From Muribaculaceae bacterium (GTDB taxonomy: Bacteria; Bacteroidota; Bacteroidia; Bacteroidales; Muribaculaceae), in contig JAIDQZ010000117.1 in NCBI GenBank assembly GCA_029062005.1, positions 1 through 49,317 of the forward strand: a stretch of DNA of 49,317 nt, in the 5' to 3' direction. Position numbers and translations under genes: made by a program. The notes below the pieces were generated by a model. That model had not been told where the DNA came from and did not search any database. It saw only the letters and a list, made by a program, of their open reading frames with translations. This document shows positions 1 through 9,349 of the stretch, in pieces. The first letter of the stretch is position 1. The number at the start of each line of letters is the position of its first letter.

Positions 1-201
1 AAATAAATGTAAATATGGAGCTTACATTTTGTAAAAAATCTCATATTTTATACTTTTTAAGAGGTGATCTCCTAAAAGCAAAATGAAAGAGGACTTTGGT
101 GGCAATGATATTGCAAATCTTACTTCCTTTCACCTTACGACATGCCTGCTCCACACTCTTTTAAGAGACTTCTCAATCTGCAACGGGTGTGTCTTTAAGT
201 G
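1..201. other. Intergenic edge, no gene recognised
   Basis: AT-rich sequence at the window edge, downstream of the metallo-hydrolase gene. No frame stays open and no family is recognisable. A short stem (CTCTT/AAGAG, about 156-167) is too weak to call a terminator. It could hold the eroded end of a gene outside the window, which cannot be judged from here. Confidence 0.4.
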
Positions 202-996
202 TTATGTCAAAGTATATGCAGAGTATGGTGCTGACATTATGTAGTGGTGGCAGTTGGGGGAGGCATAGCGGTCGAAGGCGGCGGCGTCGCGGTGAAGGCG
301 GGCGATCGTGGAGGGGTCTTCACCGAGTTCGTAATGCATTGGGAAGAAGTTCTCGATTTTGAAGCGATCAAGGAAGATTTTGGCTCCGGTGAAGTAATCG
401 GTTCCGATCCTTGAGTCTACCGGGAAAAAACATAAGTCAAATCCGTCATATTCCGCAGCTATCATATCCACGATGGCATTGAAGTTATCCAGAGCTTTAT
501 TTACTTCTTCTTCAGTCGATTCATCCTTCCATATCCAAGCATTGAGATCCCCGGCATGAAATATGGTGCGTCCTGCTATTACCACAGCGTATGAGTTCCC
601 GATATCAGTAGAAGGAAAAGTATCTACACTAATTATATTATCCGTGTAGTGGTCATGGTTCGACATGGCAATTACTATGGAAGGATTCACCTTATCCCCT
701 TTGTATGAACTGCCTGGGCTGATGATATGGTTGATACGCTTCCGGACATCCTTGCTGACGATGTAGCGGATATTCTGAAAATGCTTTGCACAGCCGAATA
801 TCTCCGGGTTGTAATGATCCTTATGTCCGTGGCTTACGAATACGTATACGGGAATATCATTATCTATATCCATGAGCGGATCAGGCAGAGATCCCCTCTG
901 AGATGGATCTTTCCAGAAGTCGAACACCAGTACTGCCTCGTGTGTCTTAACCACGAAGCAGTCGTGATATATGTATGTTGTCTTGATTATGTTCAT
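202..996 (-). CDS. Metallo-beta-lactamase-fold hydrolase (UlaG/YtnP-like)
   Basis: Predicted cytoplasmic MBL-fold metal-dependent hydrolase of 264 residues. The zinc motif is visible as H56-G-H58-K-D60-H61 (SHGHKDH), followed by SNHDHY near residue 106 and a later FHAGD that supplies further metal ligands. Length and motifs fit the broad UlaG/L-ascorbate-lactonase-like group, but the substrate cannot be read from sequence. I place the start at the ATG at 996 (MNIIKTTY): the reading frame extends six codons upstream only to a TTG. There is no signal peptide. It diverges from the GH2 gene, and a TAAATTTG -7 box lies at 1075-1082 on this strand. No operon partner is in the window. Confidence 0.8.
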   Translation of the reverse strand: MNIIKTTYIYHDCFVVKTHEAVLVFDFWKDPSQRGSLPDPLMDIDNDIPVYVFVSHGHKDHYNPEIFGCAKHFQNIRYIVSKDVRKRINHIISPGSSYKGDKVNPSIVIAMSNHDHYTDNIISVDTFPSTDIGNSYAVVIAGRTIFHAGDLNAWIWKDESTEEEVNKALDNFNAIVDMIAAEYDGFDLCFFPVDSRIGTDYFTGAKIFLDRFKIENFFPMHYELGEDPSTIARLHRDAAAFDRYASPNCHHYIMSAPYSAYTLT

Positions 997-1074
997 AGTA
1001 AAGTGTTTTTTCAAATAGCTTATTTTAGTCGACGCGAAGCCTGCATATAGGCGTACCTCAAATGAACCGCTCTA

Positions 1075-1082
1075 CAAATTTA
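1075..1082 (-). promoter_or_regulatory. -7 box for the MBL hydrolase gene
   Basis: TAAATTTG on the minus strand fits the Bacteroidetes -7 consensus TAnnTTTG and lies about 80 nt upstream of the ATG at 996. No clear TTTG -33 box is at the expected distance, so support is partial. Confidence 0.4.
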
Positions 1083-1126
1083 GTAAAAATTCGTCGGAAA
1101 TCCTACATTGTTTACTCAAAAATCAT

Positions 1127-1134
1127 TACCTTTG
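1127..1134 (+). promoter_or_regulatory. -7 box for the GH2 gene
   Basis: TACCTTTG matches TAnnTTTG, 45 nt upstream of the GH2 ATG. The best upstream partner is ATTG near 1107-1110, closer than usual. No copy of the TGCAAGAT element found at the fructan promoters is present here. Confidence 0.45.
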
Positions 1135-1178
1135 CATTATATATAGTAACCGGCAAAATTTTATACTAAACCTACATT

Positions 1179-4151
1179 ATGAAAAAGATTATTTTGCTCG
1201 CTGCCCTGTCGCTTATTTCGGCTGTCTCAGGACTCCGTGCAGCTCCTCGTGAGAAATATAACTTCAACAGCGACTGGCTGCTTAAAGTGGGCGACATCAA
1301 GGGTGCCGAACTCAAGGCGCACGACGACAGGGAATGGAAAGGCGTGACACTTCCTCGCGCCTTTAATGAAGACGAGGCGTTTAAAGTTCCGATCGCCGAG
1401 CTCACTGATACCGTGGTATGGTACCGCAAGCATTTCAGGATGCCTAAAGAGTCGAAGGGTCAGAAAGTCTTCGTGGAGTTTGAAGGTGTTCGTATGGGTG
1501 CTGATTTCTATCTCAACGGTCATCCGCTCGGATATCATGAAAACGGAGTGATGGCAGTAGGATTCGACCTTACTCCCTACATCAATTATGGAGGTGACAA
1601 CGTTTTGTCAGTACGTGTAGACAACAGCTGGACATACCGTGAGCGCGAGACCAACCAGCGCTATCAGTGGAATGACAAGAATTTCAATGCCAACTACGGA
1701 GGCATACCAAAAAACGTGTGGCTCCATACCACCGATCATGTGTATCAGACTCTTCCCTTGTACAGCAATCTCGGCACCACAGGCACGTATATTTATGCCA
1801 CCGATATTGATGTTGCAAGTCGGAAAGCCGTGATAAATGCTGAGAGTGAGGTCAAGAACGAGTCAAAGAAGTCTGTAAAAGTCGGCTATGAAGTTGAGGT
1901 GATAGATGCCGATGGAAAGACTGTAGGCAATTTCAGCAGCGCTCCCGTGAAGGTAATGCCCGGAGAGACAGTCACTCTTTCCGCATCCGACACGCTGACA
2001 GACCTTAATTTCTGGAGCTGGGGCTACGGCTACCTCTATGATGTAAAGACACGGCTTACAGTCGACGGCAAGACTGCCGACGAGGTCACTACCCGTACAG
2101 GATTCAGAAAGACCCGTTTCGGCGACGGAAAGATATGGCTCAACGACCGAGTGCTGCAGATGAAAGGCTATGCGCAGCGTACAAGCAATGAGTGGCCGGG
2201 AGTAGGCATGTCAGTTCCGCCATGGATGAGCGACTATTCCAATGGAATGCTCATAGACCATAATGCAAATTTCTTCCGCTGGATGCACGTGACTGCATGG
2301 AAACAGGATGCGGAGTCATGTGACCGTGTGGGTGTGATGCAGATGCTGCCTGCCGGAGACTCCGAGAAGGATGTCAACGACCGACGATGGGGTCAGCGCA
2401 AGGAGCTGATGCGCGATATGATAATCTATTTTCGCAACCATCCGAGCGTGATATTCTATGAGAGCGGCAATGAGTCTATTTCCCGCGACCATATGTTAGA
2501 GATGCGCGAGATACGCGATCAATATGATCCTTATGGCGGACGAGCCATCGGTTCGCGTGAGATGCTCGACATCCGAGAGGCGGAGTATGGCGGTGAGATG
2601 CTTTATGTCAATCTCAGCGAGCACCACCCGATGGTGCAGACAGAGTATTGCCGCGACGAGGGTCTCCGCAAATATTGGGACGACTGGAGCTATCCCTATC
2701 ACAAGCATGGCGACGGACCACTTTACCGCAATGCGGATGCCTCGGCATACAATCAGAATCAGGACCAGCTTGCAGTGGAGATGATACGGCGTTGGTATGA
2801 TTTCTACCGTGAACGTCCCGGTATGGGCAGGCGTGTCAATTCGGGTGGTGCAAAGATCATTTTCTCCGACACCCAGACTCACTGCCGGGGGGCAGAAAAC
2901 TATCGCCGAAGCGGAGTGGTGGATCCTCTCCGTATTCCAAAGGATGCATATTATGCACATAAAGTGATGTGGAACGGATGGGTAGACGTAGAAGGAGACG
3001 ACACATACATCGTCGGACATTGGAACTATGCTCCGGAAGTGGTGAAACCTGTGTATGTGGTATCGACAGGCGACAGCGTCGCTCTTTTCGTGAACGGCAA
3101 GCCTCAGAATGCCCCGAGGCGTGATTATGAGTTCCTTTTCACTTTCGACAGCATACAGTGGGAACCCGGAAAGATCGAGGCAATAAGCTATGATAAAGAG
3201 GGTAACGAGACAAGCAGATTCGCTCATACCACTGCCGGCGAACCAAAAAATCTCAAGCTTACTCTCATGCAGGGTCCGGAAGGCACCTATGCAGACGGTG
3301 CGGATATCGCTATGCTGCAGGTAGAGGTGGTCGATGAAAACGGACAGCGTTGTCCGCTTGCTAACGATATGATAGACTTCACGCTCACCGGTCCGGCTGA
3401 ATGGCGCGGCGGTATGGCGCAGGGAGATGATAACTACGCGTTTGCTACATCTCTTCCTGTGGAATGCGGTATCACGCGCGTCCTGGTGCGCTCAACCCCG
3501 GAGGCGGGAAATGTAAAAATTTCCGCTAAGGCTGAAGATCTCGGTGAAGAATCGGTGGAATTCAATACTCTTCCTGTGGAGGTGAAAGACGGACTAAGCA
3601 AGCACTTCCCGGCAAGTGTGCTCAAATCGCGCTACGACCGCGGTGCGACACCTTCGACACCATCATATTATGACAAGAAGGTGGATGTGCGTGTCAAGTC
3701 GGCAACAGCAGGCGTGAATCAGGAATCCGTCGGCAACAGCTGGGATGACAACGAACTGAGCGAGTGGCGCAACGACGGTCGCCTTGAGACCGCATGGATA
3801 AAGTATGAGCTTGAACGTGCAGCCGAGATAGATGAGATCAATATCAAGCTGACAGGCTGGCGCCAGCGCTCATACCCGCTTGAGATATTCGCAGGCGATC
3901 AATTGATATGGAGCGGAGATACGGACCGCTCTCTCGGCTACGTACATCTGAATACACGCCCTGTAAGGGCACGGGATATAACCATCCGTCTGAAAGGCTC
4001 GACTGCCGACAGTGATGCTTTCGGTCAGATCGTAGAGGTGGTGGAACCTGCTGCCGGCGAACTCGACCTCTTCAAGGCAAAGGATGGCGACAAGACGGGA
4101 GGTGAGCTCCGCATAGTAGAGGTCAACTTCCTTGAAAACCTTAATAAATAG
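1179..4151 (+). CDS. Secreted glycoside hydrolase family 2 enzyme
   Basis: A 990-residue GH2 enzyme (beta-galactosidase/beta-glucuronidase clan A) expected in the periplasm or at the surface. A Sec signal peptide with an AxA-like site (GLRAAP) covers residues 1-22. The order is a GH2 sugar-binding jelly roll (about 25-180), an Ig-like sandwich, a TIM barrel (about 310-600), further Ig-like segments, and a C-terminal discoidin/F5-8-like carbohydrate-binding module (about 840-960). The likely acid/base Glu is in YESGNES and the likely nucleophile in VQTEYC. Substrate is unknown: GH2 covers several exo-activities. It converges with susD, and its promoter lacks the element shared by the fructan genes, so co-regulation with that locus is not supported. 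Confidence 0.88.
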   Translation: MKKIILLAALSLISAVSGLRAAPREKYNFNSDWLLKVGDIKGAELKAHDDREWKGVTLPRAFNEDEAFKVPIAELTDTVVWYRKHFRMPKESKGQKVFVEFEGVRMGADFYLNGHPLGYHENGVMAVGFDLTPYINYGGDNVLSVRVDNSWTYRERETNQRYQWNDKNFNANYGGIPKNVWLHTTDHVYQTLPLYSNLGTTGTYIYATDIDVASRKAVINAESEVKNESKKSVKVGYEVEVIDADGKTVGNFSSAPVKVMPGETVTLSASDTLTDLNFWSWGYGYLYDVKTRLTVDGKTADEVTTRTGFRKTRFGDGKIWLNDRVLQMKGYAQRTSNEWPGVGMSVPPWMSDYSNGMLIDHNANFFRWMHVTAWKQDAESCDRVGVMQMLPAGDSEKDVNDRRWGQRKELMRDMIIYFRNHPSVIFYESGNESISRDHMLEMREIRDQYDPYGGRAIGSREMLDIREAEYGGEMLYVNLSEHHPMVQTEYCRDEGLRKYWDDWSYPYHKHGDGPLYRNADASAYNQNQDQLAVEMIRRWYDFYRERPGMGRRVNSGGAKIIFSDTQTHCRGAENYRRSGVVDPLRIPKDAYYAHKVMWNGWVDVEGDDTYIVGHWNYAPEVVKPVYVVSTGDSVALFVNGKPQNAPRRDYEFLFTFDSIQWEPGKIEAISYDKEGNETSRFAHTTAGEPKNLKLTLMQGPEGTYADGADIAMLQVEVVDENGQRCPLANDMIDFTLTGPAEWRGGMAQGDDNYAFATSLPVECGITRVLVRSTPEAGNVKISAKAEDLGEESVEFNTLPVEVKDGLSKHFPASVLKSRYDRGATPSTPSYYDKKVDVRVKSATAGVNQESVGNSWDDNELSEWRNDGRLETAWIKYELERAAEIDEINIKLTGWRQRSYPLEIFAGDQLIWSGDTDRSLGYVHLNTRPVRARDITIRLKGSTADSDAFGQIVEVVEPAAGELDLFKAKDGDKTGGELRIVEVNFLENLNK

Positions 4152-4220
4152 GATCCTCTTGTCCTGGAAAGCCGGTTGTGACCGTAGGTTAGTTACATGT
4201 AGATAGTGGATAATTAAAAA

Positions 4221-4259
4221 GGAAATCAAGGGCTGCTGTAAGCAATACCCTTGATTTCC
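4221..4259 (-). terminator. Terminator of susC-susD, possibly bidirectional
   Basis: Perfect 12-bp stem (GGAAATCAAGGG / CCCTTGATTTCC) with a 15-nt loop. On the minus strand it is followed directly by TTTTTAATTA, as expected for intrinsic termination of the susC-susD transcript. The plus strand has no good T-run, so termination of GH2 here is less certain. Confidence 0.8.
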
Positions 4260-4294
4260 CAGGCTAGTGATTTTGTTCATTAAGAGGATTGAGT

Positions 4295-6061
4295 TCAGAA
4301 GGAAGGGTAGCCGGGGTTCTGCACGTATATGCCACCCGAGAAGTTGTATTGTGCCACCGGGACGGGGAAGTATTCCTCTCCGGTCTCAAATGAAGCATTC
4401 TGATAGTAGACACGTGTGTCCTTCTCCGCCTCGAAGTAGGCATTCATGGTCTCCTTTGCTATGCCCCAGCGCACGAGATCGAAGAAGCGTTCACCTTCCA
4501 TCGCCTTTTCAAGACGCATCTCTGTGCGCAGTGCCTTACGTGCGTAATCCTGTGTCCAGCCTGAAGCTGTGTAAAGACCGATCTTGTAGTTGGCGGCATC
4601 TTTGGAAGGATCATTGAAGTCTTTCACATAGGCACTGTTCATGGCGCGGGAGCGTACCCGGTTGATAAGTGTTCTCGCCTGGTCAAGATCCGAACCTATC
4701 TCAATAAGGGCCTCAGCCTTGTAGAGCAGCAGGTCTGCGTAGCGGATGAGCTGCCAGTTGAGGGCGGAAGCGCCCCATGGCCAACCCTGAGTGGCGTCTT
4801 TTGATTCGGGCGAGAGCCAGAAACGCTTGGTGTTGTTGTAGCCGTAGGCATCGCTGTTGCGGACCCAGAGACCGCAGGGTCGCTCTGCGTACGTCTTATA
4901 GCGTATGGTGGGGCGACCTACCACGAAGTCAAGGCGGGGATCGACATTACCGTCCACATTCCCGAGGTGGTAGGAACCGTCTTCTGCGAATTCCACCTTT
5001 CCGTAGTCCTGACGTGACTGATAGTCAAATATGGGAAGTCCGTTCTCGTCTGTCTGATATGCGTTTATGAGGTCTTGAGAGGGAAGGAAGAATCCGTCAC
5101 CCTGCCATGGACACCCCGGACCTGTCATTGAGTTGAGAAGCATGCTCCAGTTGATACGTCCAACTCCTCCGGAACTGTCATCTTTTGAGAACTGGATTGC
5201 GAACACGGATTCCGGTCCGTTCTCATATTCCAGAAGGTCAAGATGCTGGAAATCGGAGAGCAGATCATAGCCCTGCAGCTGATCGATGAGGCTCACCACC
5301 TCTCCGAGGAGTGTCTTGTTGATGTTTGTCACGGCGTTGGTCTCCGGGTCCTGCTCGTAGGCCTGATATAGCTTCACCTTTGCGGCATAGGCTTTTGCTA
5401 TGCGGCTGTTGACTCTTCCTACTTCTGACTGATATTCAGGAAGGTCGTTGGCTGCATCCAGAAGATCGGCGGCTATTCGGGCAAGATGTTGCTCGCGTGT
5501 GAATTCATCATTGCGCACCGATGTGTAGCTGCCTTCCGGAAGGTCGATATCCATGTATGGGATGCGGTTGAAAAGGCGCACAAGCTCAAAATACCAGTGA
5601 TCGCGTATCACGCGTACTTCGGCGATAAGGCGATTCTTGTCGGGATTTACACTTTCAGATATTTTCTGCAGTGAGCGGATTGCTGAGTTACAGCGTGAGA
5701 TACCGCAGTAGACATTAAACCATTTGCCGTCAAGAAATCCATTGTTAGGCTGGATCTTAGCGGTCTCCATATCGTGTATCTCCCAGGCATCCGTCTCCCC
5801 GCCGCCGCCCTTGTAGGCGTTATCGGCGCGAACCTCGCCGTAGCTCCAGTTGGTGACAGGAAACCAATGGGGATCGTTGGAGTCTGCGTAGCGACATCCG
5901 AAGGTGGCGTATGCACCGGTCACTATGAGATCCACTGCTTCAGGATCGTTCATGTTTGCCTCTGAGAGGGGTCCCTGCGGAGGGTTCTCAAGAAAGTCGT
6001 TGCTGCAGGCGGTAAGAGTGATGCCGAGCACTGCAAGTGAGATTATATTTTTGATTTTCAT
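4295..6061 (-). CDS. susD: SusD/RagB-like outer-membrane glycan-binding lipoprotein
   Basis: SusD-family lipoprotein of 588 residues, which caps its SusC partner and helps capture the oligosaccharide at the surface. A lipoprotein signal ends in LTAC (Cys19). The N-terminal SusD-like segment (QGPLSEANMNDPEAVDLIVTG) and helical TPR-like repeats are visible, and the C-terminus has the typical RWGIAKETMNAYFEAE and YFPVP stretches of the family. It lies 21 nt downstream of susC on the same strand, so the pair is surely co-transcribed. Specificity for fructans is inferred from the HTCS, GH32 and fructokinase next to it, not from this protein. Confidence 0.93.
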   Translation of the reverse strand: MKIKNIISLAVLGITLTACSNDFLENPPQGPLSEANMNDPEAVDLIVTGAYATFGCRYADSNDPHWFPVTNWSYGEVRADNAYKGGGGETDAWEIHDMETAKIQPNNGFLDGKWFNVYCGISRCNSAIRSLQKISESVNPDKNRLIAEVRVIRDHWYFELVRLFNRIPYMDIDLPEGSYTSVRNDEFTREQHLARIAADLLDAANDLPEYQSEVGRVNSRIAKAYAAKVKLYQAYEQDPETNAVTNINKTLLGEVVSLIDQLQGYDLLSDFQHLDLLEYENGPESVFAIQFSKDDSSGGVGRINWSMLLNSMTGPGCPWQGDGFFLPSQDLINAYQTDENGLPIFDYQSRQDYGKVEFAEDGSYHLGNVDGNVDPRLDFVVGRPTIRYKTYAERPCGLWVRNSDAYGYNNTKRFWLSPESKDATQGWPWGASALNWQLIRYADLLLYKAEALIEIGSDLDQARTLINRVRSRAMNSAYVKDFNDPSKDAANYKIGLYTASGWTQDYARKALRTEMRLEKAMEGERFFDLVRWGIAKETMNAYFEAEKDTRVYYQNASFETGEEYFPVPVAQYNFSGGIYVQNPGYPSF

Positions 6062-6082
6062 GACTTGTTATCTTTTAAAAGG

Positions 6083-9000
6083 TTAGAAACCGAACTGAAT
6101 ACCGAATGTGAACTGCCGAGGAAGTGCATAAGGATAGCCGAGACCTTCCGGATCCGCTCCCGAGTATTTAGTGATGGTGAAGACATTCTGCGCCTGGAAA
6201 TACACGCGGGCGCTGTTGAGGTGAAGCTTTGTGCGTACGCTCTGCGGGAGGGTATAGCCGAGCGAAAGGGTCTTCAGGCGGATAAAGGATCCGTCTTCGA
6301 TATAATATTCTGATCCTTCGTGTTCGTTGTTGGAATTGTCGACGGCAGGTGCTGGTACGTCAGAGGAATAGTATCCGGTAGAAAGATATCTGTCAAAAGC
6401 GTTGGCAGCATCAAGGAGCTGGGTGCCGTGGTTTCCAGTCCAGAGAGGGAAGAAGTCGGTATAATATTTAGAGTTGTTCCACGCATCGCGGATGATGCTG
6501 TTGAAGAACAGGCTAAGGTCGAATCCCTTCCAGGTAGCGCCTAAATTAAGTCCGAATTGAGCCTTGGGCAGATCGCAGCCGAGCCATGTGCGGTCGCGGT
6601 CCGATATCTCGCCGTCACCATTGGTGTCCACGTATCTCACGCGCCCTACCGCAGGATTTCCGAAACTTACCTTATACTTTGCACGGTAGGCGTCCACCTC
6701 CTCCTGTGTGCGGAAGATGCCGTCGGTCTTATAGCCCATCCATGAGCCGAGCGACTGTCCTACGACGCTCTTGTCGATGCCGTTGCCGCCACCCCAGGTG
6801 TAGTATATATCCTGCATCAGGTCTGTCACCTTGTTCTTCATCGCGGTGACATTGAGACCGACATTATAGCTGAGTCCATTGGAAAGCGACTGGCGCCATT
6901 CTGCAGTGATCTCCACGCCTTTGTTGGTCATTGATCCGCCGTTGTACCAGCAGTATCCGCCTTCGCCTATAGTAGCGATATATGGTTTTTCCACCAGCAT
7001 GTCGTCGGTTTTCTTATAGAAATAGTCGAATGAGAAGTTGAGACGGTTGTTGAGGAGTCCGGCATCAAAGCCAACGTTGGTTTGATATGTCTTTTCCCAT
7101 GTCAGGTCAGGATTGGTGGAACGTGAGCGGTATGCGCCTGGCGAAAGGGTGTTTCCGCCTCCTATCGCGTATGCCGCGCGGTCGAGATCCATTGCGTATT
7201 TAGCGTAGAATGCGTCGTTTGCGATGAGGTCGTTGCCGTTTACACCGTAAGCTCCGCGTATCTTGAGTTCGGAGAGCCAGCTGCGGGTGTCTTCCATGAA
7301 TTTCTCTTCTGAGATGCGCCAGCCTGCCGAAACGGAGGGGAACCAGTCGTAGTTATGCTGATTGGAAAGTCGGGAAGAGGCATCGCGACGAAGAGTGAAT
7401 GAAATAAGGTATTTATTATCCCAGGAGTAGTTGATCTTTCCGAATACAGAGAACATGGAATAGTTTGAAGCTCCCGAGCCGGTATTGCGGTTTACGGTTG
7501 TGTTTCCAAGATAGAGATAGTTGGAATCTTCAATTTCAAGACCTTTTCCTTCGCCCCACATGTCTTCGAAGTGATTACGCTTTGCCTCGATGCCGAGAAG
7601 CGCCATCAGAGAGTTGCGTCCGAAGTCGATGTTGTATTGCGCAGTGTTTGTCCACACCCAGTCTACAGTCTTGCTATTGTACTGGTATAGGTTGTTGGTC
7701 TTGTCGCGCAGATTGGCGGGAGTGAAGTTCTTGTCTGTCCCGTTGTGGTAGTTGATACCGTAGTTGGTCTTTATGATAAGGTTTTTGACCGGCTCTACTG
7801 AAAGGTAGATGTTGCCGAATACACGCCAGTATTCATGCTTGTTGGAGCTTTCCTCGCTTATCTGGCGCATTATGTTTGGGGTATCATTTAGTCCGAAAGC
7901 AACCTGGTCGTTGTAGAATCCTTCTTCGTCGTAGACTGTGCGTGCCGGATGCATCTTGATGGCGTTTTCCTCAGCACCCCCGGGAGCGTTATGCTGCCGC
8001 CACCAGTTGAGCGTGATGTTGCCGCCGGCACGGAGACGGTTGTTGAGAAATCCATAGTCTGAGCTGAAGCGTGTGTTGGCTTTCTGGAAGTCTGACCCCT
8101 TGATGATACCGTCATGGTCGAGCCAGCTCACTGATAGTGAGGATGATCCGTTTTCATCACCTTTCGAGAGTCCCACGCTGTAGGTCTGCATGAGTGCAGT
8201 GCGGTGTATTTCTTTTTCCCAGTCTGTATTCTGCGGGTTGACGGTCACACCGTTCAGGTTTGTGTAAGGCTGGAGCTTCGGAGTGGCACCGTTGCCGTAG
8301 AGTTCGGAAGAGGGAGTAGTGCCGTAGGTGTTCTTGTAAGCTGCCCAATACACCTGACCCCACTGGTCGGCGTTAAGCATGTCGAGACCACTGTTGTATT
8401 GCTGTAGTGTCAGGGTTGCGTCGAATGTCACATGGCATTCACCTTTCTTAGCTCGTTTTGTGGTGATGATTATGACACCGTTGGCTGCCTGCGCGCCATA
8501 GATGGAAGCGGAAGCCGCGTCTTTAAGCACCTGGATCGACTCAACGTCATTACTGTTGAGGATAGTGCCGGGATTTTCGCGTGTCATCACACCGTCGATC
8601 ACATATAGCGGACCATTAGCGTCGCCACGGAATGATGAGGCTCCACGTATGGATGTCCCTGTGCTGAGACCACCCGGTGTGCCGTCTGTAGTGATATTCA
8701 TACCTGCCACGCGACCCTGCAGTGCCTGAATCACATTGCCTGTCGGAGTGTCGGATACATCTTTCATCTTTACTACCGATACCGAACCTGTAAGATCGGC
8801 TTTCTTTTCTGTAGAGTAACCTACCACTACTACTTCGTCAAGCACGGCGTTGTCTTCGTCAAGCGAGATTTCGAGTTTTGGCTGGGCTTTTACTTCCAGA
8901 GTCCGGTATCCTACATATGAGATCTTGAGTACAGAACCCTCCGGAACATTTATGGAGAAGTTTCCGTCGAAGTCTGTCGCGGTTCCCGCCTTCGTCTGCA

Positions 9001-9136
9001 CACAGAGCACTGTTGCTCCGATCAGAGGCTCGCCGTCAGTGCGGGAAACGACTGTTCCCTGCACTGTGATGTCCTGTGCATACGCGAATATCGCGGAGAA
9101 GAGCGTCAGGAGCATTGTAAGAAATGATTTTTTCAT
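6083..9136 (-). CDS. susC: SusC/RagA-family TonB-dependent outer-membrane transporter
   Basis: TonB-dependent oligosaccharide importer of 1017 residues, normal for the family. After a signal peptide (to AYAQ, residue 20) come a carboxypeptidase-regulatory-like domain (about 24-100), the SusC plug with the hallmark LDEVVVVGYS and SIRGASSFRGD, then the beta-barrel ending in Phe (FGIQFGF). Unlike SusC-type receptors tied to anti-sigma factors, it has no STN domain, which fits regulation by the neighbouring HTCS. It forms a two-gene unit with susD. A -7 box and an inverted TGCAAGAT element lie directly upstream. No SusE/F-like gene follows. Confidence 0.95.
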   Translation of the reverse strand: MKKSFLTMLLTLFSAIFAYAQDITVQGTVVSRTDGEPLIGATVLCVQTKAGTATDFDGNFSINVPEGSVLKISYVGYRTLEVKAQPKLEISLDEDNAVLDEVVVVGYSTEKKADLTGSVSVVKMKDVSDTPTGNVIQALQGRVAGMNITTDGTPGGLSTGTSIRGASSFRGDANGPLYVIDGVMTRENPGTILNSNDVESIQVLKDAASASIYGAQAANGVIIITTKRAKKGECHVTFDATLTLQQYNSGLDMLNADQWGQVYWAAYKNTYGTTPSSELYGNGATPKLQPYTNLNGVTVNPQNTDWEKEIHRTALMQTYSVGLSKGDENGSSSLSVSWLDHDGIIKGSDFQKANTRFSSDYGFLNNRLRAGGNITLNWWRQHNAPGGAEENAIKMHPARTVYDEEGFYNDQVAFGLNDTPNIMRQISEESSNKHEYWRVFGNIYLSVEPVKNLIIKTNYGINYHNGTDKNFTPANLRDKTNNLYQYNSKTVDWVWTNTAQYNIDFGRNSLMALLGIEAKRNHFEDMWGEGKGLEIEDSNYLYLGNTTVNRNTGSGASNYSMFSVFGKINYSWDNKYLISFTLRRDASSRLSNQHNYDWFPSVSAGWRISEEKFMEDTRSWLSELKIRGAYGVNGNDLIANDAFYAKYAMDLDRAAYAIGGGNTLSPGAYRSRSTNPDLTWEKTYQTNVGFDAGLLNNRLNFSFDYFYKKTDDMLVEKPYIATIGEGGYCWYNGGSMTNKGVEITAEWRQSLSNGLSYNVGLNVTAMKNKVTDLMQDIYYTWGGGNGIDKSVVGQSLGSWMGYKTDGIFRTQEEVDAYRAKYKVSFGNPAVGRVRYVDTNGDGEISDRDRTWLGCDLPKAQFGLNLGATWKGFDLSLFFNSIIRDAWNNSKYYTDFFPLWTGNHGTQLLDAANAFDRYLSTGYYSSDVPAPAVDNSNNEHEGSEYYIEDGSFIRLKTLSLGYTLPQSVRTKLHLNSARVYFQAQNVFTITKYSGADPEGLGYPYALPRQFTFGIQFGF

Positions 9137-9166
9137 GTTATGAGCTTTTTAGTAAAAATTATGGCG

Positions 9167-9174
9167 CAAATTTA
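9167..9174 (-). promoter_or_regulatory. -7 box of the susC-susD promoter
   Basis: TAAATTTG matches TAnnTTTG, 30-38 nt upstream of the susC ATG. No TTTG stands at the usual -33 distance. Instead a TGCAAGAT half-site ends 22 nt upstream, consistent with an activator-dependent promoter. Confidence 0.6.
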
Positions 9175-9196
9175 GCGTAAGGATTTATTACAAGTG

Positions 9197-9250
9197 TATC
9201 ACGAATCTTGCATCGACTATCAAAAAAGGCAGGATGCAAGATTTGTTATA
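9197..9250. promoter_or_regulatory. Inverted operator-like element upstream of susC
   Basis: Two 18-bp arms, 9197-9214 and 9233-9250, are inverted repeats with two mismatches: GATGCAAGATTCGTGATA and GATGCAAGATTTGTTATA, both reading outward from an 18-nt spacer. The arm nearest susC reads toward the promoter and ends 22 nt before its -7 box. The same core, TGCAAGAT followed by NYGTNA, occurs as an inverted pair upstream of the GH32 operon. The likely binder is the AraC-type domain of the adjacent HTCS (inference). Confidence 0.65.
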
Positions 9251-9349
9251 GCCTTGGCAACAAAATTACCAGCGGTGTGCAATTTTTATAATATTTCGAC
9301 TTTCTTCATCAATATTCTTTCAGGCACTCTTGGATGGGATAAGGACATG

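Noticed and set aside
1..201. Possible transposase remnant at the left edge
   Set aside because: Reverse-strand reading gives only short fragments with stops and no motif that can be named.
2496..3227. 243-codon open frame on the minus strand inside the GH2 gene
   Set aside because: It lies wholly within a clear GH2 catalytic region, has no family features, and its composition is that of a reverse-strand shadow.
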